A program made the translations under genes and the position numbers. A stretch of DNA of 64,000 nt from Ferdinandcohnia salidurans (lineage in GTDB: Bacteria; Bacillota; Bacilli; Bacillales; Bacillaceae_L). Position 1 is the stretch's first letter; every line of letters starts with the position of its first letter. Of this stretch, positions 25,595-33,769 are shown piece by piece. The stretch is taken from the NCBI RefSeq assembly GCF_042680725.1, contig NZ_JBHUEK010000022.1:1-64000 (forward strand), written 5' to 3'. The notes below the pieces were generated by a model. It saw only the letters and a list, made by a program, of their open reading frames with translations. It made no database searches and was not told where the DNA came from.

Positions 25595-27103
25595 TTGAAA
25601 AATAGTAAAAAGAAACTTTTAGGTTTGTCTTTAGCATTTATGCTAGGAGCAGGTGGTCTGGCTGCATGTTCAAGCTCTGGTGCTTCTAACAACACAAATA
25701 AAGATGGTAAAACTAGTTTCACGATTATGGCAAACCTTTACACCCCAGAAGTTCCATCTGATAGGATCGAAAAGCTCCTAGAGGAAAAGACAGATGTTGA
25801 TTTGACTATCCAATGGACTCCAGATACGAGTTATGAAGAAAAGTTAAATACAGCATTTGCGACTGAAACACTGCCAGAGGCTGTTTTCCTAAAGAATCAA
25901 ACAACATTCATTCAATTTAAGGAAGCAATCCGTGATGGACAGTTTTGGGAAATTGGCCCATATTTAGACGAGTTTCCAAACCTAAGTAAGTTAAATGAAC
26001 AAATCTTAGAAAACACTGCTGTTGATGGAAAAATCTATTCGTTATATCAAGGTAGATCATTATCTCGCCAAGGTTTGATTTATAGAAAAGATTGGGCAGA
26101 AAACTTAGGCTTAGGAACCCCAGAAACAATAGATGATATTTATGAAATGGCAAGAGCATTTACGGAAGATGATCCAGACGGAAATGGTAAAGATGACACA
26201 TTTGGAATAACTGACCGTGCTGACTTATCATATGGTGCATTTAAAACTGTAGCATCTTGGTTTGGAACTCCAAACAACTGGGGTGAAAAGGATGGAAAAC
26301 TTCTTCCAGAGTTTATGTTTGATGAGTATAAACAAACGATGGACTTTATGAAAAAGCTACGTGATAACGGCTATATTAACCAAGACTTCCCGGTAACAAG
26401 TAAAGAAGATCAGCAAGCATTCTTTAAAAACGGAACGGCTGGTATGTACATTGGATCAATGTCAGACGTCATTAGTATTGATAAAGATGCGAAACAACTT
26501 AACCCAGATGTAGAATTTGATGTTCATAATAAAATTGTAGGTCCTAATGGAGAATTCGGTATCTGGGCTATCCCAGGATACGGAAACGTTGTATTATTCC
26601 CGAAATCAGCAGTTAAAAGTGAAGAAGAAATAAAAGATATCCTTGGTTTCTTCGATAAATTAGTTACACCTGAAATCTCAAACATGATATTCTGGGGAAT
26701 CGAGGGAGAACACTATACCGTTCAGGATGGTGGAGCACTTAACTCAGAGGATACTGAATTAACAACAAGAGAAGTAAAACCATATCAGTCACTTGAAATT
26801 GGTGAACCAAAGACTAACGGAAGATATGAAGGAGTCCATACTCTTCCAGCAAAACAAAAGGCTGAAAAACTAATAGTAGAAAATGAAAATTATTTAATTC
26901 ATGACCCAACAATTCCACTTGATTCACCTACTTTTGCAGAAAGAGGAGAACTTCTGAATCAAAAAATGATTGATGCAACATATCAATATATTCTCGGTGA
27001 TCTTGATGAGGCTGGATTTGAGAAAGCGATTGAGGATTGGAAAAAATCTGGTGGGGAAAATGTAATTAAAGAGTACAATGAAGCTTACCAGAAAGTTAAA
27101 TAA
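25595..27103 (+). CDS. extracellular solute-binding lipoprotein, copy 1 (LplA/YtcQ type)
   Basis: A 502-residue family-1 substrate-binding protein anchored by a lipid. The signal ends in LAAC with Cys25. Length and the sequence IEKLLEEKT..DLTIQWTPD point to the long LplA/YtcQ subgroup that feeds oligosaccharide ABC importers. It starts at TTG with AGGAGG 9 bases upstream. It closely resembles the next gene, with most differences near the signal peptide and scattered points. It is followed by its own terminator, so it is expressed separately. Given the downstream genes, pectic oligosaccharides are the likely ligand. Confidence 0.9.
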   Translation: MKNSKKKLLGLSLAFMLGAGGLAACSSSGASNNTNKDGKTSFTIMANLYTPEVPSDRIEKLLEEKTDVDLTIQWTPDTSYEEKLNTAFATETLPEAVFLKNQTTFIQFKEAIRDGQFWEIGPYLDEFPNLSKLNEQILENTAVDGKIYSLYQGRSLSRQGLIYRKDWAENLGLGTPETIDDIYEMARAFTEDDPDGNGKDDTFGITDRADLSYGAFKTVASWFGTPNNWGEKDGKLLPEFMFDEYKQTMDFMKKLRDNGYINQDFPVTSKEDQQAFFKNGTAGMYIGSMSDVISIDKDAKQLNPDVEFDVHNKIVGPNGEFGIWAIPGYGNVVLFPKSAVKSEEEIKDILGFFDKLVTPEISNMIFWGIEGEHYTVQDGGALNSEDTELTTREVKPYQSLEIGEPKTNGRYEGVHTLPAKQKAEKLIVENENYLIHDPTIPLDSPTFAERGELLNQKMIDATYQYILGDLDEAGFEKAIEDWKKSGGENVIKEYNEAYQKVK

Positions 27104-27123
27104 GTAGTTTCAAAGATAGTAAG

Positions 27124-27155
27124 GTGAGGGCTGAAATTATGCCTTCACTTTTTTT
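27124..27155 (+). terminator. terminator after solute-binding protein copy 1
   Basis: An 8-bp stem with one G-U pair (27124-27131 with 27141-27148) followed by seven T. Confidence 0.7.
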
Positions 27156-27218
27156 ATCCACTTTGTGAAAGTTTCGAAACTTTTGTAAATGTGATAATCA
27201 TTTTCTAATAATCATCAA

Positions 27219-27232
27219 TGTAAGTGTTTACA
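27219..27232. promoter_or_regulatory. cre-like site (CcpA) ahead of solute-binding protein copy 2
   Basis: TGTAAGTGTTTACA fits the CcpA operator except that the central CG is TG. It lies about 103 bases before the TTG start, in a region expected to hold the promoter. Confidence 0.5.
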
Positions 27233-27334
27233 AACCTTGATATTATAAGGACATGTGAGAAATTGATTATTCACATCATACGATCATGGAGATAAATTTA
27301 AGATGTACCAAAAAAATAAATAGGGGGAATTACT

Positions 27335-28861
27335 TTGAAACAAAGTAAGAAGAAGTTTTTAGGCTTGTCCCTTGCATTGATGTTAGGGGTTGGCGGATTA
27401 GCTGCTTGTTCGAATGAAAGCGCTTCAGATGCGAAAGACTCTGACAAGCCAAAAGAATCAAATGAGAAAGTTAGTTTTACACTTATGGCTAACCTTCACA
27501 CACCTGAGGTTCCATCTGACAAGATTGAAAAGCTGTTAGAGGAAAAAACAGGAGTGGATCTAACCATTCAGTGGACTCCTGATACTAGCTATGAGGAAAA
27601 ACTGAATACAGCGTTTGCAACAGAAACGTTACCAGAAGCAGTATTCTTAAAAAACCAGACTACATTCGTCCAATTTAAAGAAGCAATTCGTGATGGCCAG
27701 TTCTGGGAAATCGGTCCATACTTAGACGAGTTTCCAAACTTAAGTAAACTAAATGAACAAATTTTAGCTAATACAGCTGTTGATGGAAAAATTTATTCAA
27801 TCTATCAAGGAAGACCATTATCTCGCCAAGGTTTAATTTATAGAAGCGACTGGGCTAAGAATTTAGGTCTAGGAACTCCTGAAACAACTGAGGATATTTA
27901 TGAAATGGCTAAAGCATTTACTGAAAAAGATCCAGATGGTAATGGTAAAGATGATACATTTGGATTAACTGACCGAAGTGATTTAGTATATGGAGCATTT
28001 AAAACAGTTTCATCTTGGTTTGGAACACCAAATGAGTGGGGCGAAAAGGACGGAGAACTTCTTCCGGAATTTATGTTTGATGAATATGTCCAAACAATGG
28101 ATTTCTTTAAAGACCTTCGTGACAATGGGTATATTAACCAAGACTTCCCTGTAACAAGTAAAGAAGATCAACAAGCATTCTTTAAAAATGGTACTGCAGG
28201 AATGTATATTGGTTCAATGGCTGACGTTGTAAGTCTTCACAAGGATGCAGTAGCCCTAAATCCTGACATTGAGTACGATGTTCATAATAACATTAAAGGT
28301 CCAAATGGAGAATTTGGCGTATGGGCAATTCCTGGTTACGGTAACGTAGTATTATTCCCTAAATCTGCTGTTGAATCAGAAGAAGAATTAAAAGGAATTC
28401 TAGGTTTCTTTGATAAATTAGCTACTCCTGAAATTGCTAATCTAATTTTCTGGGGTATTGAAGGTGAACACTACGAAGTACAAGATGGTAGAGCTTTAGC
28501 ATCTGAGGACCAAGATTTAACAAATCGTGAAGTAAAACCTTACCAAGCAATTGAAATTGGTGAGCCTAAGACAAACGGAAGATATGAAGGAGTATTCACA
28601 TTACCTGCTAAGGAAAAAGCAGAAGAGTTAATCATCGACAATGAGAAATACTTAATTCATAATCCAACAAATGCTCTTGACTCTGCTACTTTTGCAGAAA
28701 AAGGTGAGCTTCTCGGTCAAAAAATCAAAGATGCGACATATCAGTATATCTTAGGAGATCTTGATAAAGCAGGCTTTGAAAAAGCAATTGAAGATTGGAA
28801 AAAGTCTGGCGGGAACGATGTAATTAAAGAATTTAACGAGTCTTATAAAAAGTCTAAATAA
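27335..28861 (+). CDS. extracellular solute-binding lipoprotein, copy 2 (LplA/YtcQ type)
   Basis: A 508-residue paralogue of the preceding gene, also with a TTG start (GGGGGAA site), a lipobox LAAC at Cys25 and the same core (SDKIEKLLEEKTGVDLTIQW, EEKLNTAFATETLPEAVFLK). It has six extra residues just after the lipid Cys (charged Asp/Lys/Glu linker). The two copies look like a recent tandem duplication but each has its own leader; this one carries a cre-like site. It ends in a perfect terminator ahead of an MFS gene and about 1.6 kb before the permeases. Confidence 0.9.
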   Translation: MKQSKKKFLGLSLALMLGVGGLAACSNESASDAKDSDKPKESNEKVSFTLMANLHTPEVPSDKIEKLLEEKTGVDLTIQWTPDTSYEEKLNTAFATETLPEAVFLKNQTTFVQFKEAIRDGQFWEIGPYLDEFPNLSKLNEQILANTAVDGKIYSIYQGRPLSRQGLIYRSDWAKNLGLGTPETTEDIYEMAKAFTEKDPDGNGKDDTFGLTDRSDLVYGAFKTVSSWFGTPNEWGEKDGELLPEFMFDEYVQTMDFFKDLRDNGYINQDFPVTSKEDQQAFFKNGTAGMYIGSMADVVSLHKDAVALNPDIEYDVHNNIKGPNGEFGVWAIPGYGNVVLFPKSAVESEEELKGILGFFDKLATPEIANLIFWGIEGEHYEVQDGRALASEDQDLTNREVKPYQAIEIGEPKTNGRYEGVFTLPAKEKAEELIIDNEKYLIHNPTNALDSATFAEKGELLGQKIKDATYQYILGDLDKAGFEKAIEDWKKSGGNDVIKEFNESYKKSK

Positions 28862-28880
28862 TTCATCGAACTCTTAATGC

Positions 28881-28916
28881 TAAAATAAAAGGCTGTCCAT
28901 ACAGCCTTTTATTTTA
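28881..28916 (+). terminator. terminator after solute-binding protein copy 2
   Basis: A perfect 16-bp stem (28881-28896 with 28901-28916) with a 4-base loop; the right arm is T-rich. Confidence 0.9.
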
Positions 28917-28991
28917 TTACATCATCTAACTGAATAAATGGGTAACTCTACCTGCTATTCTATTAATCTGTATTTTAGGGAAGTGTACCAT

Positions 28992-30236
28992 ATGTTCCGC
29001 ATTGAAAAGGCGAGGAGATTAAATGAGCAAGCGGTAATTTCCCTGGTGAATCATGCGATTTACCAATTCGGAAATTCGATGTCTTTAATCTTTCTCAATA
29101 TTTATTTATGGAGATTAACCAATAGTTTATTTATTAATGCAATCTTCAATTTAGTAGCTATTCTTGCCCAGGCATTTACAACATTCTCAATAGGTAAATT
29201 TGCCAAAAGAAAAGGAAAACTACTCGCGTATCGATTAGGTATCTTTATCACCGCATTCTTTTATCTCTTTATTTTATTGGCTCAAGAACAAATCGTGACT
29301 TTCTATCTTCTATTTGCAATCATGAAAGGAATTTCGCAGGCTTTATATTGGTTGGGATATTTTACAATTGTTCATGAGGTTTCAACGGACGAAAATCGCC
29401 TACGGGTTCTAGGAATAAACACCATTGTAATGAATGGAACAAATCTTTCAGGACCGGCAATTGCAGGATTTATCATTGGCTTATACTCGGGATTTGAAGG
29501 TTATATGATTGTCTTTGGTGCTGCATTTGTAATGTTTGCAATTGCTGCAATGGGAAGCTTGAAGTTGAAAAAAGAAGAAAATCATCATACATCCTATTAC
29601 ATGAAGTATCTACCATTAATCGCAAAAAGGGAACCAGGGTTTAAGAAATCGTTACTTGGATGGTTTGTTTTAGGTTTTCCTCATGGAATATTATCGTTCA
29701 TTCCGTCCATTTTGTTATATGAGATCTTTCTAAAGGAACAGACAGTAGCTTACTTAAACATTGTTTTCCTAACATTATCAATTATATCAAGCTATTTAAT
29801 TTCAAGGTTTGCCCATGCTGAAGGAACTGTGAAGTATTTGGTTATTTCTGCAGCTGGTTTCACACTTTCGACCATATTCTTACTAACTGATTTATCTGCC
29901 TTAACGGTGATTTTGTTCATGTCCATCTATTCCATATTCAAGCCATTGCAAGGAAATTCATATGAGGCCTATTACTATAACATGATAGGCCAGCTCCCGT
30001 TAAAATCAAACTTTAGAACAGAAGCAGTTGTTTTAAGGGAGACAATTATCAATTTAGGTAGGGGTTTTGGAATAATCATATTCTTAACTTTTGTTAATGG
30101 CATTGAAGCAGAGAGTATTCCAATCGTTCTGTTTACACTTGCGGTTTTACAATGGCTCATCCCATATTTAACTGCAAATAAACAATCATTTTTAACGAAA
30201 AAAAGAAGTGGACAGTATAATCATAATCTAAGATAA
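28992..30236 (+). CDS. MFS transporter
   Basis: A 414-residue membrane protein with about 12 helices and short loops such as GKFAKRKGKLLAYRLG between helices 2 and 3, the usual MFS signature place. I start at ATG 28992 (GGGAAGTG upstream); the reading frame extends to 28938 without a good site. It lies between the solute-binding proteins and the ABC permeases, separated from both by terminator or promoter sequence. It may export sugars or import monomers; specificity cannot be read. Strong AT-rich codon use matches its neighbours. Confidence 0.8.
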   Translation: MFRIEKARRLNEQAVISLVNHAIYQFGNSMSLIFLNIYLWRLTNSLFINAIFNLVAILAQAFTTFSIGKFAKRKGKLLAYRLGIFITAFFYLFILLAQEQIVTFYLLFAIMKGISQALYWLGYFTIVHEVSTDENRLRVLGINTIVMNGTNLSGPAIAGFIIGLYSGFEGYMIVFGAAFVMFAIAAMGSLKLKKEENHHTSYYMKYLPLIAKREPGFKKSLLGWFVLGFPHGILSFIPSILLYEIFLKEQTVAYLNIVFLTLSIISSYLISRFAHAEGTVKYLVISAAGFTLSTIFLLTDLSALTVILFMSIYSIFKPLQGNSYEAYYYNMIGQLPLKSNFRTEAVVLRETIINLGRGFGIIIFLTFVNGIEAESIPIVLFTLAVLQWLIPYLTANKQSFLTKKRSGQYNHNLR

Positions 30237-30341
30237 GTCTTCAAAGTCTCATATACTCTCATAATCTACTGAGTATATGAAACTTTGATTATTTACGAAA
30301 TGTAAAAAGATTTACACAATACAAGTATAAGGTTTGTTCCA

Positions 30342-30404
30342 AAAACGGTAACATGAATATCTCCCAATGTATTTGCATGACAAGCCTTTAAAAGCAAATG
30401 CATT
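30342..30404. promoter_or_regulatory. operator-like block ahead of the ABC permease operon
   Basis: AAAACGGTAACA (30342-30353) is shared with the cre-type site ahead of the GH105 gene, although its first two bases do not fit cre. It is followed by an 11-bp inverted repeat with one G-T pair (30366-30376 with 30394-30404). This lies 30-90 bases before the permease gene. Confidence 0.4.
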
Positions 30405-30433
30405 CAAGATTACGATTATAAGATGAAAGGAAG

Positions 30434-31441
30434 ATGAGGGTGAAGTCAGAAACAGTTGTTGAACAAAACAGTCAAACGGAACTAGCATTAAACAAAACAA
30501 AGCAAGTTTCTAGTACCGATTTGCAAAGAAGTTTTAAGGCCGAATTAAAAAGGCGCATATTCAAAAATAAATTATTATATTTGATGATCCTTCCAGGTTT
30601 GTTGTACTTACTTATTTACAAGTACGTTCCAATGTTAGGTCTCGTGATTTCATTCCAAGATTACAAACCATATCAAGGGATCCTTGGAAGTGATTGGGTC
30701 GGATTTGAACACTTTACACGCCTCTTTACAGATTCAGACTTCTGGATGATTTTTAGAAATACACTTGTACTTTTTGGATTGCATATTTTTATAGCGTTTC
30801 CAATTCCGATTATTTTGGCATTAATGTTAAACGAGGTCAAAAATCTTTTCTTTAAAAGAACGATACAGTCACTCATCTATATTCCACACTTTATGAGTTG
30901 GGTAATTATTGTTTCAATTAGCTTTGTGCTTTTAACAATGGATGGCGGGCTAATAAACGAATTATTAGTGAGTTTAGGATTAGATAAGGTGAACTTCTTA
31001 ATGAATTCGGATTGGTTCAGACCGATTTATATCACACAAGTTGTGTGGCAAAGTGCTGGTTGGGGAACCATTATTTACTTAGCTGCAATCTCTGGGGTAG
31101 ATCCTGGTTTATATGAAGCAGCAAAAATGGATGGTGCAAGTAAACTACGTCAAATTTGGCATATTACTTTACCTGCAATTCGCCCAGTTATTATTGTTCT
31201 TCTTATCCTAAAAATCGGTGACGTTCTAGAGCTTGGTTTTGAACATGTATACCTATTATTAAATGCATCAAACCGAAATGTTGCAGAAATTTTTGATACG
31301 TATGTATATACAACTGGATTATTACAAGGACAATACAGCTATAGTACAGCAGTCGGTTTATTTAAAGGTCTAGTTGGTTTAGTTCTAGTTGTCTTTGCAA
31401 ACAGAATGGCTAAGAAATTTGGAGAAGAAGGTATCTATTAA
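30434..31441 (+). CDS. carbohydrate ABC transporter permease, LplB/YteP type
   Basis: A 335-residue inner subunit with six helices. The ATPase-coupling (EAA) loop reads YEAAKMDGASKLRQIWHITL. The opening helix LLYLMILPGLLYLLIYKYVP and the phrase GLVISFQDYKPYQGILGSDW are typical of the LplB group. The start is either ATG 30434 or GTG 30440; the GTG has better spacing from AAGGA. It partners with the next gene and with one or both solute-binding lipoproteins. No ATPase gene is present nearby, as in B. subtilis systems energised by the shared MsmX ATPase. Confidence 0.9.
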   Translation: MRVKSETVVEQNSQTELALNKTKQVSSTDLQRSFKAELKRRIFKNKLLYLMILPGLLYLLIYKYVPMLGLVISFQDYKPYQGILGSDWVGFEHFTRLFTDSDFWMIFRNTLVLFGLHIFIAFPIPIILALMLNEVKNLFFKRTIQSLIYIPHFMSWVIIVSISFVLLTMDGGLINELLVSLGLDKVNFLMNSDWFRPIYITQVVWQSAGWGTIIYLAAISGVDPGLYEAAKMDGASKLRQIWHITLPAIRPVIIVLLILKIGDVLELGFEHVYLLLNASNRNVAEIFDTYVYTTGLLQGQYSYSTAVGLFKGLVGLVLVVFANRMAKKFGEEGIY

Positions 31442-31459
31442 GACAAAAGGAGTGAGAGC

Positions 31460-32335
31460 ATGGTTGGAGAAAAACAGCTCGGAAGTCGTATCTTTCGATG
31501 GGGAAATTATTTACTACTTGTTGTAATTGCACTAACAATGGTCCTGCCCTTTATACATGTAATTGCGGCATCATTTACAACAAGTGCAGAGTTAGCAGAT
31601 AAACGTTTTGTCTTATTTCCAACTGTTTTTAGTTTAGATGCTTATAAGTATATATTCTCAACTAATACAATTTTTAAAGCATTGTTCGTTTCAATAGGGG
31701 TTACCCTCATCGGAACGTTATGGAGTATGTTCATTTCATTATTAACAGCTTACGGATTGTCACGTAGAGATCTGGTTGGTAGAAGGCAAATCTTGTTCCT
31801 ATTCGTATTCACAATGCTATTTAGTGGTGGAATGATACCAACATTCTTAATTGTAAAAGAAACAGGTTTACTTGATAGTTATGCAGCATTAATTGTACCG
31901 GTCACAATCAACGTATTTAACATGATAATTTTACGAAGCTTCATCATGGGATTACCGGAAGGATTAATTGAATCAGCTAAAATTGATGGCTGTAACGATT
32001 TTGGAGTACTATTTAGAATCGTAATGCCAATTTCAAAGCCAGCTCTTGCAACCGTTTCCTTGTTCTACGCTGTTGCATACTGGAACACTTATATGCATGC
32101 AATCCTTTATATCAATGATGCGGCAAAATGGCCAATTCAAGTATTGCTAAGACAAATTGTTGTTCTTGCGAGTGGGCTTAGCTACGATAGCTCTGAATTT
32201 ACAAATATTCCACCGCCAGACATTACAATCAAAATGGCAGTAATTGTTGTCGCTACAATACCTGTATTAATGGTTTACCCATTCCTACAAAAATACTTCA
32301 CAAAGGGAGCTATGCTTGGCTCAATGAAGGAGTAG
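31460..32335 (+). CDS. carbohydrate ABC transporter permease, LplC/YtcP type
   Basis: A 291-residue second permease with six helices. Its EAA loop reads IESAKIDGCNDFGVLFRIVM, and it ends KYFTKGAMLGSMKE, a standard ending of LplC/YtcP proteins. An AAAGGAG site precedes it, and it begins 18 bases after the partner permease, so they are one operon that probably continues into the 370-residue unknown gene. It carries oligosaccharide across the membrane; the substrate is inferred as pectic from the neighbours. Confidence 0.92.
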   Translation: MVGEKQLGSRIFRWGNYLLLVVIALTMVLPFIHVIAASFTTSAELADKRFVLFPTVFSLDAYKYIFSTNTIFKALFVSIGVTLIGTLWSMFISLLTAYGLSRRDLVGRRQILFLFVFTMLFSGGMIPTFLIVKETGLLDSYAALIVPVTINVFNMIILRSFIMGLPEGLIESAKIDGCNDFGVLFRIVMPISKPALATVSLFYAVAYWNTYMHAILYINDAAKWPIQVLLRQIVVLASGLSYDSSEFTNIPPPDITIKMAVIVVATIPVLMVYPFLQKYFTKGAMLGSMKE

Positions 32336-32371
32336 TCAATTTAAACTAAATATAGAAGGAGAGCTACAGAA

Positions 32372-33484
32372 ATGTATTATACCAAATCCTTTAACAAATT
32401 AGATTCTTTATTCGATGGATTCTTTGAGTGGCTGGCAGGACAATATGATCCGGTCACAGGCGGTTTTTATTATGCAAAAAGTTCTGTTTCTGATAGCTCC
32501 TTTACGCCTGATATCGAATCAACTGCCCAAGCTTTAAACATCTTATCAAGAAATGAATTATTTACTAAAATGCCCGTAGAAGTACGGGCAAAATTTGTTT
32601 CTTTTTTCCAAGATAAACAAGACCCAGAAACAGGTTATTTCTTGGATGAAGATCCTAATATGAAGCATGATGAAGTAATGGTAAGCAGAGCCATCAATTA
32701 TTCATTAAATTCTCTACAGCGATTGGGTGGAGAGCCACTCTATCCGTCACCAGTAGACCTCAATAAAGCACCAATTTATGTGTATTCCGAAGAAGCATAT
32801 CTAAATAAATGGAAAAGCATTAGTTTAGTGAATAGTTGGCGTGGCTGTGATTTATTAGCATCCTCTTGCATGTATATCGGGCAAATGGATAAAAACAGAC
32901 AGGAAAAAATGATTCAGGTAGCTGCAAATTATTTAGAGAGCATACAAGATCCAGAAACAGGGCTTTGGGGAGAAGGTAGTATGTATGTGCGCATCTCAGG
33001 GACATTTAAACTACATACCTTCTATCATAAGTTTGGTTTACCTATGCCGAGAGTTGAAAAGATGTATCAAAGTATTCTTCATTGTTTACGAACTGAAATA
33101 GCAAAGGATATGTGCTACATTCGAAATCCTATTGATCTATTATCCTATATTAATCTTGATATACCGATTCAGGAACTTGAGGAAATCATTCAAATTACAG
33201 TGGATAATATGGAAAAGCTTAAACGTCCGGATGGCGGGTTTTCAAGGGAAATAGAGCATTCACCGACTGCACCAAATGTAGCCCAAGTTAAATCTGATGA
33301 GTATTATCCAGATATGCCTGTGGCGGTTCATCTCGGTAAAGGATTATACGAAGGGGATATGAATGCTAGTACGCAAGCTACACTCATTCGTTTGCAATTG
33401 CACAAGCTGGTAGGGAAAACAGCAGAACCAATAAAGGGTTCTGAGAATTTTTACAACCTATTAAAAAATAGATTACAAGTATAG
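32372..33484 (+). CDS. uncharacterised toroid-like protein in the pectin operon
   Basis: A 370-residue soluble protein I cannot assign. It contains recurring DP-TG-aromatic motifs: QYDPVTGGFYYAKS (about 25-38), QDPETGYFLDEDP, QDPETGLWGEG and KRPDGGFSREIE, spaced through the chain. Such motifs plus regular helices suggest an alpha/alpha toroid, the fold of several polysaccharide lyases, GH88/GH105 enzymes and terpene-cyclase-like proteins. It has no signal peptide. GGAGAG lies before the ATG, 36 bases after the permease, so it is cotranscribed with the importer. A cytoplasmic glycosidase, lyase or epimerase acting on imported oligosaccharide is the natural guess, not shown. Confidence 0.75.
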   Translation: MYYTKSFNKLDSLFDGFFEWLAGQYDPVTGGFYYAKSSVSDSSFTPDIESTAQALNILSRNELFTKMPVEVRAKFVSFFQDKQDPETGYFLDEDPNMKHDEVMVSRAINYSLNSLQRLGGEPLYPSPVDLNKAPIYVYSEEAYLNKWKSISLVNSWRGCDLLASSCMYIGQMDKNRQEKMIQVAANYLESIQDPETGLWGEGSMYVRISGTFKLHTFYHKFGLPMPRVEKMYQSILHCLRTEIAKDMCYIRNPIDLLSYINLDIPIQELEEIIQITVDNMEKLKRPDGGFSREIEHSPTAPNVAQVKSDEYYPDMPVAVHLGKGLYEGDMNASTQATLIRLQLHKLVGKTAEPIKGSENFYNLLKNRLQV

Positions 33485-33501
33485 CAAATAATTAAATGAT
33501 G

Positions 33502-33757
33502 TAATCGGTATAGCATCGATCCGTAAAACGATAAATGGTATACCGCAAGCGGGTTAATCGGAATAGCATCGAATCGTAAAACGATAAATGGTATAACGCA
33601 AGCGGGCTAATCGGAATAGCATCAAGCTGTAAAACGATAAATGGTATACCGCAAGCGGGCTAATCGGTATAGCATCGAATCGTAAAACGATAAATGCTAT
33701 ACCGCAAATCATGTAATTTGTAGATCACCAAGAAGCAAAACGATAAATGGTATTGTT
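33502..33757. repeat. 53-bp tandem repeat array 1 (four units plus a degenerate fifth)
   Basis: Units begin with TAATCGG at 33502, 33555, 33608 and 33661, exactly 53 bp apart; a decayed fifth unit keeps AAAACGATAAATGGTAT at 33737-33753. Each unit can fold: outer arms CGGTATAGCAT and ATGCTATACCG pair perfectly in unit 4 (one mismatch in units 1 and 3, more in unit 2), and inside them TCGT-AAA-ACGA pairs. The array fills the gap between the toroid-like gene and the GH28 gene, ending next to the GH28 ribosome binding site. It has no spacers, so it is not CRISPR. Confidence 0.9.
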
Positions 33758-33769
33758 GGAGGGAATAGA

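Noticed and set aside
33502..33757. CRISPR array
   Set aside because: Units follow each other with no unique spacers and no cas genes are near.
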